Assembly: GCA_004791255.1 (NCBI GenBank)
Contig: SRUQ01000007.1
Location: 248,001-312,000 of the forward strand
DNA from: a bacterium M00.F.Ca.ET.205.01.1.1
GTDB taxonomy: Bacteria; Pseudomonadota; Alphaproteobacteria; Rhizobiales; Rhizobiaceae
Direction: 5' to 3'
Length of the DNA: 64,000 nt
Positions 17,073 through 25,568 of the stretch are shown piece by piece (position 1 is the first letter of the stretch; each line of letters begins with the position of its first letter). The notes under the pieces were generated by a model. The model was not told the DNA's origin and made no database searches. It worked only from the letters and a program-made list of their open reading frames with translations. A program made the translations under genes and the position numbers.

Positions 17073-19193
17073 ATGACCAAGACTTCAACATTTCCGACCG
17101 TCACCCCGCCGGTGCCCGAGAAGCGGCCGGTTTCCGACACGCATCATGGGATCTCGCGGACCGACGAGTATGGCTGGCTGCGGGCCGACAACTGGCAGGA
17201 GATGTTCAGGGATCCATCCCTCCTCGATGCTGGCATCCGCGCCGAACTCGAGGCCGAAAACGCCTACCAGTCGACACTGATGGCCGACACGGCCGAGCTG
17301 CGGAAGCAGCTTTTCAGGGAGATGAAAGGGCGCATCAAGGAAGACGATTCATCGGTGCCGATGAAGGACGGGCCTTTTGCCTATGGTTCGTCCTTCAAGC
17401 TCGGCGGCGAGCAGCCGCGCTATTTCCGCATGCCGCGTGACGGCGGCGCCGAACTTATCCTGCTCGACGGTGATGTCGAGGCCGAGGGCAAAGCCTATTT
17501 CCGGCTTGGCGGCGTCGATCATTCGACAGATCATCGCAAGCTCTTGTGGGCGTTCGACGACAAGGGCTCGGAATTCTACACGCTTCGGGTGCGCGACCTC
17601 GGGGATGGTAAGGAACTTGCCGACGAAATTCCCGACACAGGCGGTTCCGGCGCATGGAATGCCGGCAATGACGGCTTTTTCTACACCCGGCTCGATCCCA
17701 ATCATCGCCCTTCCAAGGTGCTGTTCCATGCACTGGGGCACGATCCGGGCAGCGACCGGCTGATCTATGAGGAAAACGACCCCGGCTTCTTCATGAATGT
17801 TGACGGCACGCGTTCCAATGAATGGATCGTGATCGCCGTCAACGACCATGAGACCTCGGAATACCGGCTGCTTAGCGCCGCGGACCCGTTTGCCGAACCG
17901 AAGCTGGTGGCGGCGCGCGAACCCGGCCTGCAATACGAACTCGAAGAAGGCGGCGACATCTTCTTCATCCTGACCAACGCCGACGGCGCCAAGGACTTCA
18001 AGATCATGACCGCGCCGGCGGGCGACCCGTTCCGCGCCAACTGGCAGGAACTGGTGCCGCACGAGGCAGGCCGGCTGATCCTGTCGGTGATCGGCTTCAA
18101 GGACCATATGGTCAGGCTCGAACGCAAGGAGGGCCTGCCGCGCATCGTGGTGCGCGACCGCCAGAGCGGCGAGGAACACCTGATCGCCTTCGACGAGGAG
18201 GCGTTCTCGCTCAGCCTGTCCGGATCGCTGGAATACGACACCGATGTGATGCGCTTCAGCTATTCGTCGATGACGACGCCGGCGCAGGTCTTCGACTACA
18301 ACATGCGCACCCGCGAGCGGGTGCTGCTCAAGACCCAGGAAGTGCCATCCGGCCACGACGCCGATCACTACGTCACACGGCGGCTGATGGCGCCGGCCGC
18401 CGATGGCGAACTGGTGCCGATTTCGCTTCTGCACCATCGCGACACGCCGCTGGATGGTTCGGCGCCTTGCCTGCTCTATGGCTACGGCTCCTACGGCATT
18501 GCCGTGCCGGCGGCGTTCAACACCAACTGGTTCTCGCTGGTCGACCGTGGCTTTGTCTTCGCCATCGCCCATGTCCGGGGCGGCAAGGACAAGGGTTACG
18601 GCTGGTATGACGACGGCAAGCGGGCGCACAAGACGAATACCTTCACGGATTTCATCGCCTGCGCGCGCCATCTGGTCTCCGAACGCTACACCACGCATGA
18701 CCGCATCGTCGCGCAGGGCGGCTCGGCCGGCGGGATGCTGATGGGCGCCATCGCCAACATGGCACCCGACTGTTTCGGCGGCATCGTCGCCGAGGTTCCG
18801 TTCGTCGATGTGCTGACCACCATGCTGGACGCCAGCCTGCCGCTGACGCCGCCGGAATGGCCCGAATGGGGCAATCCGATCGCGTCGGCCGACGATTACC
18901 GGACCATCGCCGCCTATTCGCCCTACGACAATGTCGGCGCGCTCGATTACCCGCCGATCCTGGCGCTTGCCGGCCTTACCGACCCGCGCGTCACCTACTG
19001 GGAGCCGGCCAAATGGGTGGCGCGGCTGCGCGACCGCAAGGCAGGCGACAATCCGGTGCTGTTCAAGATCAATATGGACTCCGGCCACGCCGGTGCCTCC
19101 GGCCGGTTCTCCCGGCTGGAAGAGATCGCCTATACCTATTCCTTTGCCTTGAAAGTGACGGGCAAGGCAAACCTTGCGGGAGACCAGATATGA
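17073..19193 (+). CDS. ptrB: Oligopeptidase B (S9 family serine peptidase)
   Basis: A 706-aa cytoplasmic enzyme that cleaves short peptides after Arg or Lys. The N-terminal half is the seven-bladed propeller that gates access; the C-terminal half is an alpha/beta hydrolase. The triad is Ser in QGGSAGGM (about 551), Asp in LTDPRV (about 636) and His in DSGHAGASG (about 670). PVSDTHHGISRTDEYGWLR at the N-terminus is typical of PtrB. Length fits (about 690-710). Its stop overlaps the lysE start (ATGA), so both are cotranscribed. It is divergent from the SH3-like gene with 116 bp between. Confidence 0.93.
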   Translation: MTKTSTFPTVTPPVPEKRPVSDTHHGISRTDEYGWLRADNWQEMFRDPSLLDAGIRAELEAENAYQSTLMADTAELRKQLFREMKGRIKEDDSSVPMKDGPFAYGSSFKLGGEQPRYFRMPRDGGAELILLDGDVEAEGKAYFRLGGVDHSTDHRKLLWAFDDKGSEFYTLRVRDLGDGKELADEIPDTGGSGAWNAGNDGFFYTRLDPNHRPSKVLFHALGHDPGSDRLIYEENDPGFFMNVDGTRSNEWIVIAVNDHETSEYRLLSAADPFAEPKLVAAREPGLQYELEEGGDIFFILTNADGAKDFKIMTAPAGDPFRANWQELVPHEAGRLILSVIGFKDHMVRLERKEGLPRIVVRDRQSGEEHLIAFDEEAFSLSLSGSLEYDTDVMRFSYSSMTTPAQVFDYNMRTRERVLLKTQEVPSGHDADHYVTRRLMAPAADGELVPISLLHHRDTPLDGSAPCLLYGYGSYGIAVPAAFNTNWFSLVDRGFVFAIAHVRGGKDKGYGWYDDGKRAHKTNTFTDFIACARHLVSERYTTHDRIVAQGGSAGGMLMGAIANMAPDCFGGIVAEVPFVDVLTTMLDASLPLTPPEWPEWGNPIASADDYRTIAAYSPYDNVGALDYPPILALAGLTDPRVTYWEPAKWVARLRDRKAGDNPVLFKINMDSGHAGASGRFSRLEEIAYTYSFALKVTGKANLAGDQI

Positions 19194-19816
19194 TCGATCC
19201 ATCCACATTGATGACCTACGTTGCGGTCGTGCTCGGCTTTGTGTTCATCCCGGGCCCGGCCACTCTCCTGACGGTTGCGCGGGCGACAAGTTCCGGAACC
19301 AGGGTCGGCATTGCGACAGGCGCCGGAGTCGCGGCTGGCGATGTGTTTCACACCGTCATGGCGATGGTCGGCATTTCGGCGGTGATTGCCGCTTCGGCGA
19401 CGCTGTTCAGCGTCATCAAGTATATCGGGGCGGCGTATCTCGTTTATCTCGGTATTCGCGCGATCATCGAGAAAACGCCGGCCGATCTTACCGGCGGTGC
19501 GCTGGCGATCTCAGCGGGCAAGGCGTTCCGGCAAGCCGTTCTCACCGAAGTGCTCAACCCCAAGACGGCGCTCTTCTTCCTCGCCTTCCTGCCGCAGTTC
19601 GTGCGGCCCGAAAACGGATCGGTGATGCTTCAATTGCTCGCGTTGGGGATCATATTCGTGCTGCTCGGCCTTTTCAGCACGGTGGTGTTCGCGCTGAGCG
19701 CGGGTGGATTGGGCAGCTTTCTGCGCCGAAACCCGAGGGTGCTGAAATGGCAGGGCAAGGTCGTCGGCGGCATTTACTGCGCTCTGGGTATTCGTCTGGC
19801 GCTGCAGCAGCGCTGA
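19190..19816 (+). CDS. LysE-family amino-acid exporter
   Basis: A 208-aa inner-membrane protein with about six hydrophobic segments, starting at the ATG that overlaps the ptrB stop (ATGA). The N-terminal VLGFVFIPGPATLLTVARATSSG is the LysE/RhtB signature region, and LTEVLNPKTALFFLAFLPQF is a second conserved block. It would export amino acids or their analogues. Coupling with oligopeptidase B suggests it removes excess amino acids released from peptides; this is inference from context. A terminator follows. Confidence 0.9.
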   Translation: MIDPSTLMTYVAVVLGFVFIPGPATLLTVARATSSGTRVGIATGAGVAAGDVFHTVMAMVGISAVIAASATLFSVIKYIGAAYLVYLGIRAIIEKTPADLTGGALAISAGKAFRQAVLTEVLNPKTALFFLAFLPQFVRPENGSVMLQLLALGIIFVLLGLFSTVVFALSAGGLGSFLRRNPRVLKWQGKVVGGIYCALGIRLALQQR

Positions 19817-19912
19817 CGCCGGATCGCGGCCGGTGCGCCAGTTCGGGCGCGCTGGCCGATCATGATTTTTTGAATTCCGGCTGCGCATTTCTGCTCGCAA
19901 TTGCGGCGCTCA

Positions 19913-19939
19913 CGCGCTACCCAAGGCGCGGTTTTTTTT
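19913..19939 (+). terminator. Intrinsic terminator of the ptrB-lysE operon
   Basis: Short hairpin CGCGCT/GGCGCG (last pair a wobble) with a 6-nt loop, followed by eight consecutive T residues. It lies about 100 nt after the exporter stop and just before the SET gene. Confidence 0.75.
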
Positions 19940-19975
19940 CGGGCCACGACAGCCCATAATCGCGCAAGGTCCATC

Positions 19976-20359
19976 ATGCTGCTCGTCGACACCTATCTCG
20001 AGAAATCACCCATCCAGGGCATCGGCGTTTTCGCCAAGAACCACATTCCCCAGGGCACGCTGATCTGGAGGCTCGATTCGAAGTTCGACCGGGTGATCGC
20101 GGTCGACACCTACGAGAGCCAGACCGGACCGGTGAAGAGCTATCTCGACCGCTATTCCTATCCCGACCGGCGCGATCCCAGCTATATCGTCTTCGAAGCC
20201 GACGACGCGCGCTATATGAACCATGCCGACCAGCCGAACTGCGATGTCTCCGCCCCCGAGGAAAGCTTTGCGCTGCGCGATATCGCCCCCGGCGAGGAAC
20301 TGACCTGCAACTACAACCATTTCTTCGAGACAGGGTTCGACTTCCTGGGCGACCGGTGA
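19976..20359 (+). CDS. SET domain-containing protein
   Basis: A 127-aa protein that is almost only a SET domain, the lysine-methyltransferase fold. Visible motifs are the early GIGVFAKNHIPQGTLIW, the AdoMet-side YMNHADQPNC (NHxxxPN type) and ELTCNYNHFF near the C-terminus. The post-SET cysteines of eukaryotic enzymes are absent. The start at 19976 aligns with the domain start; the longer frame adds no recognisable sequence. Bacterial stand-alone SET proteins have few proven substrates. No partner is nearby. Confidence 0.85.
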   Translation: MLLVDTYLEKSPIQGIGVFAKNHIPQGTLIWRLDSKFDRVIAVDTYESQTGPVKSYLDRYSYPDRRDPSYIVFEADDARYMNHADQPNCDVSAPEESFALRDIAPGEELTCNYNHFFETGFDFLGDR

Positions 20360-20390
20360 CCGCCAAGCAGTAACCACCGGCTGCGAACCC

Positions 20391-21338
20391 TCACCCGGAA
20401 GGCTTGCGCGCCGGATAGCCGTTTGGGTGCGGCGGTATTGCTTTGAGATAGGCTGAGATCGCCGCCCGATCTTCCGCTGTCAGTTCGGCCATATTGCGCT
20501 GCACATCGACCATGGCGCCGCCGACGGAATCGAAATCGGGCGTGAAGCCGGTTTCGAGGTAGTTGGCGATATCGGCCGCGGACCAGCCGCCGACGCCGCC
20601 CTTGCCCGGGGTGATGTTCGGCACGACGCCTGAGCCCTCGGCAGCGACGGCACCGGCCAGCCACTCACCTTTCTTCGTTCCGCCCGTGAGATCACGCGGT
20701 GTATGGCACTCGCCGCAGTGACCCGGTCCCTCGACCAGATAGCGGCCGGCCATCACAGGTTCGGGCGTGCCGTCGGGCAAGGGAATGACGGGCTGATCGC
20801 TGAGATAGAGCAGCTTCCAGAGGCCGATGCCACGCCTGATGTTGAAGGGGAACGCCAGCGAATTGCCCGGCGCCTTGCCGGCGACGGCGGGAAGCGTCTT
20901 CAGGAAAGCATAGAGGTCGGCAATGTCCGACGGCTTCATGCGAGCGTAGGAGGCGTAGGGGAACGCCGGATAGAAATGCTCGCCCGAGGGCGACACCCCT
21001 TTCAGCATCGCGTTGGCGAGATCCTCGGCCGACCACGCCCCGATGCCGTCCTTGGGGTCTTGCGAAATATTGGGCGGCACGAAGGTGCCGAATGGTGTCT
21101 TGAGTTGGAGGCCGCCGACCAGTTGAAGCCGCGCATCGCCCTGTGAGCCCGGCTTTGCATGGCAAGAGGTGCAGCCTCCGGCATAGAAAATGCGCTTGCC
21201 CCTGGCGGCGTCGCCCGGCCCGAGTTGCGCCAGGGCCGCTCCGTCAAGCCTGACCGGTGCCGACAATAGCCAGCAAGCAGCCGCACCGGCGCCGCCCAGG
21301 ACGAGGGCCGCGCCGACGAGCTTCTTCAGCCAGGCCAT
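20391..21338 (-). CDS. Diheme cytochrome c (alcohol dehydrogenase cytochrome-subunit-like)
   Basis: A 315-aa periplasmic electron carrier anchored by an N-terminal hydrophobic segment (residues 5-26). Two haem-binding motifs are present: CTSCH at residues 56-60 and CGECH near 205, each with a later Met-containing region. Similar diheme proteins serve as subunits of periplasmic dehydrogenases, but no dehydrogenase gene is adjacent. The cytochrome c556-like gene lies 9 bp upstream on the same strand, so the two form an operon and may exchange electrons. Convergent with the SET gene. Confidence 0.9.
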   Translation of the reverse strand: MAWLKKLVGAALVLGGAGAAACWLLSAPVRLDGAALAQLGPGDAARGKRIFYAGGCTSCHAKPGSQGDARLQLVGGLQLKTPFGTFVPPNISQDPKDGIGAWSAEDLANAMLKGVSPSGEHFYPAFPYASYARMKPSDIADLYAFLKTLPAVAGKAPGNSLAFPFNIRRGIGLWKLLYLSDQPVIPLPDGTPEPVMAGRYLVEGPGHCGECHTPRDLTGGTKKGEWLAGAVAAEGSGVVPNITPGKGGVGGWSAADIANYLETGFTPDFDSVGGAMVDVQRNMAELTAEDRAAISAYLKAIPPHPNGYPARKPSG

Positions 21339-21347
21339 GTCAGGTCA

Positions 21348-21785
21348 TCAGCTCTTCTTGACCCTGTAGCCCTGGTGGCAGGCGCCGCAGTCTGGGCCGA
21401 TGGTGCCGATCTGGGCCTTCAGCGCGTCGACATCGCCTGGAGCCGCCGCGACCGCGGCCTTGACGCCGGCGAGATACTTGTCTTCCGCAGCCTTGAAGCC
21501 GGCCATGTCTTCCCAGATCTTCGGCGCCGCCGTGGTGTCACCCGCTTCGCTGCCTTTCGGGAACAGGGCATCGACGTCAAATTTCTCGGCATTTACCTGC
21601 AGCGCCTGCAGTTGCGTCAGCACCGCCGCGGCATCGAAAGGCTCCTCGCCCTTGACCACTTTGGACAGGCCGCCGACCAGCTTTCCGCGCTCCTTCATCA
21701 GAGCCTGCCGATCGAGGATCGGATCGGCAAAGGCCGCCGAACCAGCGACTGCGACCATTGAGATGGCGATGACAAGCTTTCTCAT
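21348..21785 (-). CDS. Cytochrome c' / c556 family protein
   Basis: A 145-aa periplasmic protein with a cleavable signal peptide (MRKLVIAISMVAVAGSAAFA). The mature part should be a four-helix bundle with a single C-terminal haem motif CGACHQGY near residues 133-137, the usual layout of cytochromes c' and c556. This family gives five-coordinate or Met-ligated haem; which applies is not clear here. First gene of a two-gene operon with the diheme cytochrome, separated from it by 9 bp. Confidence 0.9.
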   Translation of the reverse strand: MRKLVIAISMVAVAGSAAFADPILDRQALMKERGKLVGGLSKVVKGEEPFDAAAVLTQLQALQVNAEKFDVDALFPKGSEAGDTTAAPKIWEDMAGFKAAEDKYLAGVKAAVAAAPGDVDALKAQIGTIGPDCGACHQGYRVKKS

Positions 21786-21911
21786 TCATTTGGCTCCATG
21801 GAAGGGCATTTCAGGACAGGACGTTAACGGATGCGGCCGGCGCAATATTCCCTTTGTGTCGGGTGATTTTTGCCTGACCTCCGCTGGCGCGGGCTTGGCG
21901 CAGAAAAAGAA

Positions 21912-21934
21912 AAGCCCCGGGGATGCCGGGGCTT
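21912..21934 (-). terminator. Intrinsic terminator of sodB
   Basis: Perfect 9-bp stem AAGCCCCGG/CCGGGGCTT with a 5-nt loop, followed on the minus strand by TTTTCTTTTTC. It lies 14 nt after the sodB stop. Confidence 0.92.
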
Positions 21935-21947
21935 ATCAGAAGATCAA

Positions 21948-22550
21948 TCAGGCTTTCGCTTTTTCGTAGAGTTCGAGCACGTGATCCCAGTTGATCAGGT
22001 TGTCGACGAATGCCTCGAGATATTTCGGGCGGGCGTTGCGATAGTCGATGTAGTAGGAATGCTCCCAGACATCGACGCCGAGGATCGGCGAGGCACCGTG
22101 AACCAGCGGGTTCTCGCCATTCGGTGTCTTCGAAATCGCCAGCTTGCCATCCTTTACCGAAACCCAGGCCCAGCCCGAACCGAACTGCGTCGTGCCGGCA
22201 GCGATGAAATCGGCCTTGAACTTGTCATAGCCGCCAAGGTCGCTATCGAATGCCTTCTGCAGCGCGCCGGGCAGCTTGTTGCCGCCGCCGCCCTTCTTCA
22301 TCCACTTCCAGAAATGGATGTGATTGTAGTGCTGGGCGGCATTGTTGAAGAGGCCGGCGTTCTTGCCGAACGACTGCTTGACCACCTCTTCGACCGACAG
22401 GTCGCCCAGCCCTGCTTCGGCGGCGAGCTTGTTGCCGTTGTCGACATAGGCCTTGTGGTGCTTGTCGTGGTGGTATTCCAGCGTCTCTTTCGACATGTAA
22501 GGCTGCAAGGCCTCATAGTCGTAGGGCAGAGCGGGCAATTCGAAAGCCAT
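21948..22550 (-). CDS. sodB: Superoxide dismutase, Fe/Mn type
   Basis: A 200-aa cytoplasmic enzyme that dismutates superoxide. The N-terminus FELPALPYDYEALQPYMSKE, the metal-binding His in LEYHHDKHHKAYV, the second His in HYNHIHFWKW, and DVWEHSYYIDYRNARPKYLE (read as DVWEH and YYIDYRN) give the full metal set. Fe versus Mn use cannot be told safely from sequence. It is a single gene with its own terminator. A GGAAC-N17-GTT site at 22621-22645 suggests control by the EcfG general stress sigma factor. Confidence 0.95.
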   Translation of the reverse strand: MAFELPALPYDYEALQPYMSKETLEYHHDKHHKAYVDNGNKLAAEAGLGDLSVEEVVKQSFGKNAGLFNNAAQHYNHIHFWKWMKKGGGGNKLPGALQKAFDSDLGGYDKFKADFIAAGTTQFGSGWAWVSVKDGKLAISKTPNGENPLVHGASPILGVDVWEHSYYIDYRNARPKYLEAFVDNLINWDHVLELYEKAKA

Positions 22551-22620
22551 GGGTAGTACTCCCTCGTGGAAAAATCCGGTGTCGATACCGGACTAAGATA
22601 GGTCTGGGTTGAGCTGGAAC

Positions 22621-22645
22621 AACTCCGGAATGAAGCGCCGGTTCC
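22621..22645 (-). promoter_or_regulatory. EcfG-type promoter of sodB
   Basis: On the minus strand: GGAAC, 17 nt, GTT. This matches the alphaproteobacterial general-stress sigma (EcfG/RpoE2) consensus GGAAC-N16-17-(C)GTT. The -10 element is 70 bp from the sodB start. Confidence 0.6.
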
Positions 22646-22726
22646 CTTTCTAGGCGGGTTCCGGAAAACTGTCACACGGTTTTCCTGCGACGAGCCGGGC
22701 AGCGACAAAAAGGTCGGACTGACGCG

Positions 22727-23605
22727 TCAGCCTGTCGATGTCGAATGCGCCCAATCCCAATAGAGCTCGCGCGCCTTCTTGGCCACCGGGCCGGGCTGCA
22801 GGTCGCGATCCTCGATGCGGGTGATCGGCACCACCTTGGAGTGGTTGCCGGTCGAGAAAATCTCGTCCGCCTCGAGGAAATCACGCACCCACAGCGTCTT
22901 TTCGGTTGTCCTGAACCCATAGTCGCCAAGCAGCGTCATGGTGCGCGAGCGGGTGATGCCGGACAGGAACGTACCGTTCGGTGCCGGGGTCAGGACGTGG
23001 CCGTCCTTGACCAGGAAGATGTTCGAGCTTCCGGTCTCGGCGACGTTGCCCAGCATGTCGAGGACCAACGCATTGTCGAAACCACGCATCTTGGCTTCGA
23101 GGATAGCGCGGCCATTGTTGGGATAGAGGCAACCGGCCTTGGCGTTGGTCGGCATGGTTTCGATGGTCGGGCGCCGGAATGGCGACACCGTCACGGAAAA
23201 TCCGGTTGGCGGGATCATCGGCGACTCGTAGAGGCAGAGGCAGAAGCGGGTCGAGGCGGGATCCGCCGGCACGCCCATGTAGCCGCCGTGCTCGGCCCAG
23301 TACATCGGCCTGATATAGACCGCCGTCTTGCCGTCGAACTTCTTCAACCCGTCCCAGGTCAGCCCGACAATCTGTTCGGGGGTCATGTTCGGCTTGAGGC
23401 CGAGGGCGATCGCCGAGGCGTTGACGCGTGCTGCATGAAGCTCGAGATCGGGAGCGACGCCCTCGAACCAGCGGGCGCCGTCGAACACGCTGGTGCCGAG
23501 CCACATGGCATGGCTGCGCGGCCCCAGAATGGCGACATTGCCCTCGTACCAGTCGCCATCGACGAAAGTCCATGTCGCGGATAGTGCCGCAGCCGCCAGT
23601 GTCAT
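22727..23605 (-). CDS. Branched-chain-type aminotransferase (class IV PLP enzyme)
   Basis: A 292-aa PLP enzyme of fold type IV that transfers amino groups between branched-chain amino acids and 2-oxoglutarate, or acts on related amines. Conserved pieces are HAMWLGTSVFDGAR, VYIRPMYW, NAKAGCLYPN with the likely PLP Lys, and NVAETGSSNIFLVKDG. Start chosen at 23605 (MTLAAAALSATW); the frame runs upstream to 23728 without family sequence. It is about 15-20 aa shorter than IlvE, and such rhizobial paralogues are usually annotated simply as BCAT-like. Monocistronic, divergent from the dehalogenase gene. Confidence 0.88.
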   Translation of the reverse strand: MTLAAAALSATWTFVDGDWYEGNVAILGPRSHAMWLGTSVFDGARWFEGVAPDLELHAARVNASAIALGLKPNMTPEQIVGLTWDGLKKFDGKTAVYIRPMYWAEHGGYMGVPADPASTRFCLCLYESPMIPPTGFSVTVSPFRRPTIETMPTNAKAGCLYPNNGRAILEAKMRGFDNALVLDMLGNVAETGSSNIFLVKDGHVLTPAPNGTFLSGITRSRTMTLLGDYGFRTTEKTLWVRDFLEADEIFSTGNHSKVVPITRIEDRDLQPGPVAKKARELYWDWAHSTSTG

Positions 23606-23770
23606 CGCTTTGTCCCGTTCCAGTCCGTCTCGCGTGTGGCCATTGGAAAATGCTTTGGCGGGCGCCGTCAACCGGCATCGGCCAAGTTTCGTTGAGGCCA
23701 CGGCACTCAAAGCGCCCCAGCGGTGCAATCAGGGCTTGCACCTTGCCGCGCCCGGTCGCAGAACTGCTTC

Positions 23771-24433
23771 ATGCAATACGCCGCCTATGTTTTCGACGCC
23801 TACGGCACATTGTTCGACGTGCATGCCGCCGTGCGCCGCCATGCCGACGATATCGGGCCGGACGGCCAGTTGCTGTCCGAAATCTGGCGGGCCAAACAGC
23901 TCGAATATTCCTGGGTGCGCACGCTGATGGGCGCCTATGCCGACTTCTGGCAACTCACCGAACAATCGCTCGATTTCGCGCTTCGCAAAGTCCCGTCCGC
24001 CCACCCCGGCCTCAAGGCCAAATTGCTGGAGGCCTACTGGCGGCTGGACTGTTATCCGGAAGTGCCTGCCGTGCTGAAGGCGCTGAAGGCCTCGGGGGCA
24101 AGGCTGGCGATCCTGTCCAACGGCTCGCCCGAGATGCTGCAGGCGGCGGTCAAGTCCGCAGCACTCGACCAGGTGCTGGATGACATCTATTCCGTCGATG
24201 CTATCAGGCGCTTCAAGACCGATCCCTCTGTCTACGACATGGTCACCACCGGCTGGCGCCTCTATCCGGGCGCGGTCTCGTTCCAGTCCTCCAACCGCTG
24301 GGATATCGCCGGCGCGACCAAATTCGGCTTCCGCACCGTGTGGATCAATCGCACCAACCAGCCGGAAGAATATCGGGATTTTCCGCCGGCGCTGATCTTG
24401 CCGTCGCTCGACGCGCTGGTGTCAGGCGGCTAG
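23771..24433 (+). CDS. Haloacid dehalogenase, type II (HAD superfamily)
   Basis: A 220-aa hydrolase that replaces the halogen of L-2-haloacids by OH through an Asp-ester. Motif I is FDAYGTLFDVHA with nucleophile Asp9, motif II LSNGSPEM, motif III Lys in RRFKTDPSVYDM, and motif IV FQSSNRWDIAGA with the SSNxWD signature of type II dehalogenases rather than phosphatases. Start at 23771 matches the family N-terminus. Divergent from the aminotransferase gene. An 8-bp hairpin follows the stop. Confidence 0.92.
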   Translation: MQYAAYVFDAYGTLFDVHAAVRRHADDIGPDGQLLSEIWRAKQLEYSWVRTLMGAYADFWQLTEQSLDFALRKVPSAHPGLKAKLLEAYWRLDCYPEVPAVLKALKASGARLAILSNGSPEMLQAAVKSAALDQVLDDIYSVDAIRRFKTDPSVYDMVTTGWRLYPGAVSFQSSNRWDIAGATKFGFRTVWINRTNQPEEYRDFPPALILPSLDALVSGG

Positions 24434-24442
24434 GCTGCGTGT

Positions 24443-24462
24443 CTGTGGCGCTGACGCCACAG
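24443..24462 (+). terminator. Hairpin after the haloacid dehalogenase gene
   Basis: Perfect inverted repeat CTGTGGCG-CTGA-CGCCACAG, 9 nt after the stop. No T-tract follows, so it may be a Rho-assisted end or an RNA-stabilising hairpin. Confidence 0.5.
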
Positions 24463-24514
24463 TGACCCGGCAGTCACAGCTTCGCCTTTGTTTGTCCACG
24501 TTCGGGCCAGATTT

Positions 24515-24539
24515 GGAACCGCCTATCGCCTCGGGTGTT
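24515..24539 (+). promoter_or_regulatory. EcfG-type promoter of the L,D-transpeptidase gene
   Basis: GGAAC, 17 nt, GTT on the plus strand, ending 65 bp before the ATG at 24605. Same consensus and spacing as the sites before sodB and three small-protein genes in this window. Confidence 0.6.
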
Positions 24540-24604
24540 GTCAGGCACCCGCGCAGCCAGCGTATTCACGCTTTGTTGCGGTTTCAGACTTTAAGAAGGC
24601 AGCC

Positions 24605-25429
24605 ATGTCCATATCCGAAATCGAGACCTTTCGCCTGAGCCGTCGCGGCTTTCTCAACGCCGCAGCCCTTGGCGCAGCTTCGATCGCGGTTTCCGCATGC
24701 GCCACCACAAGACCCGGTCCGGTCGAGCCGCCGCCGCCAACCTATGTCGAGCCGCCACTGGCCGATTATGTGTCGATGTACGCGGCGGTAAGCGATGGCG
24801 GCTTCGATCTGCCGGCCATCCCGGTCGACAAGATCGATCCGCAGTTCCTGCGCCAGATCGTGCCCGACCCGACCGGCCAGAAGCCGGGAACCATCATCGT
24901 CGATACGACAGGCCATTTCCTCTATCTGGTGCGCCCCGGCGGCCAGGCGATCCGTTATGGCGTCGGTCTCGGCCGCGCCGGCTTCGAATGGTCTGGAGAC
25001 GCCGTCGTCCAGTGGAAGCAGAAATGGCCGAAGTGGACGCCGCCGGACGAGATGGTCGCCCGCCAGCCGGAGCTGCAACAATACAGCGCCGACAATGGCG
25101 GCATGCCCGGCGGCCTGAAGAACCCGCTCGGCGCCCGCGCGCTCTATCTCTTCCAGGGCAATGTCGACACGCTCTACCGCCTGCACGGCTCGCCGGAATG
25201 GCGCTCGATCGGCAAGTCGGTGTCATCGGGCTGCGTGCGCCTGATGAACCAGGACATCATCGACCTCTACGACCGCGTACCGTCGAAGACGCCGGTCATC
25301 GTCACCAGCGACGCCAGCCAGCCGATGGTGGCGACGGCTGACCACAAGGCCATTCCGATCGACGCCGGCGTGCCGGACGGATCGGTGCTGCTCGGACCGG
25401 TCAAGGCAATCACGAATTCGATCTTCTGA
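24605..25429 (+). CDS. L,D-transpeptidase (YkuD family), Tat-lipoprotein-like export signal
   Basis: A 274-aa envelope enzyme that forms 3-3 peptidoglycan cross-links or attaches outer-membrane proteins to the wall. The N-terminus has a twin-arginine signal (SRRGFLNAAALGAAS) ending in a lipobox-like VSAC. The YkuD domain spans about residues 95-235, with HGSPEW and the catalytic Cys in SSGCVRL. A Pro-rich linker follows the signal. Start chosen at 24605 because it begins just before the Tat motif; the longer frame has no ribosome binding site. An EcfG-type promoter precedes it, consistent with envelope remodelling under stress. Confidence 0.92.
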   Translation: MSISEIETFRLSRRGFLNAAALGAASIAVSACATTRPGPVEPPPPTYVEPPLADYVSMYAAVSDGGFDLPAIPVDKIDPQFLRQIVPDPTGQKPGTIIVDTTGHFLYLVRPGGQAIRYGVGLGRAGFEWSGDAVVQWKQKWPKWTPPDEMVARQPELQQYSADNGGMPGGLKNPLGARALYLFQGNVDTLYRLHGSPEWRSIGKSVSSGCVRLMNQDIIDLYDRVPSKTPVIVTSDASQPMVATADHKAIPIDAGVPDGSVLLGPVKAITNSIF

Positions 25430-25568
25430 TCGCAGGGGTGCGAGGCGTGGGTTTGCCATCTTCGGGCTTCAGCCGATCCCACAGTGGCCGAACGCCTCTG
25501 GTCGGACGTCGCTAAGGGGAAGTCAGGGAGAGTCCGGCATCGTCCGAACGTGTCCCATTGGGTTCTCG

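Noticed and set aside
17349..19208. A 619-codon open frame on the minus strand
   Set aside because: Antisense to oligopeptidase B, whose catalytic motifs are clear; no recognisable protein features.
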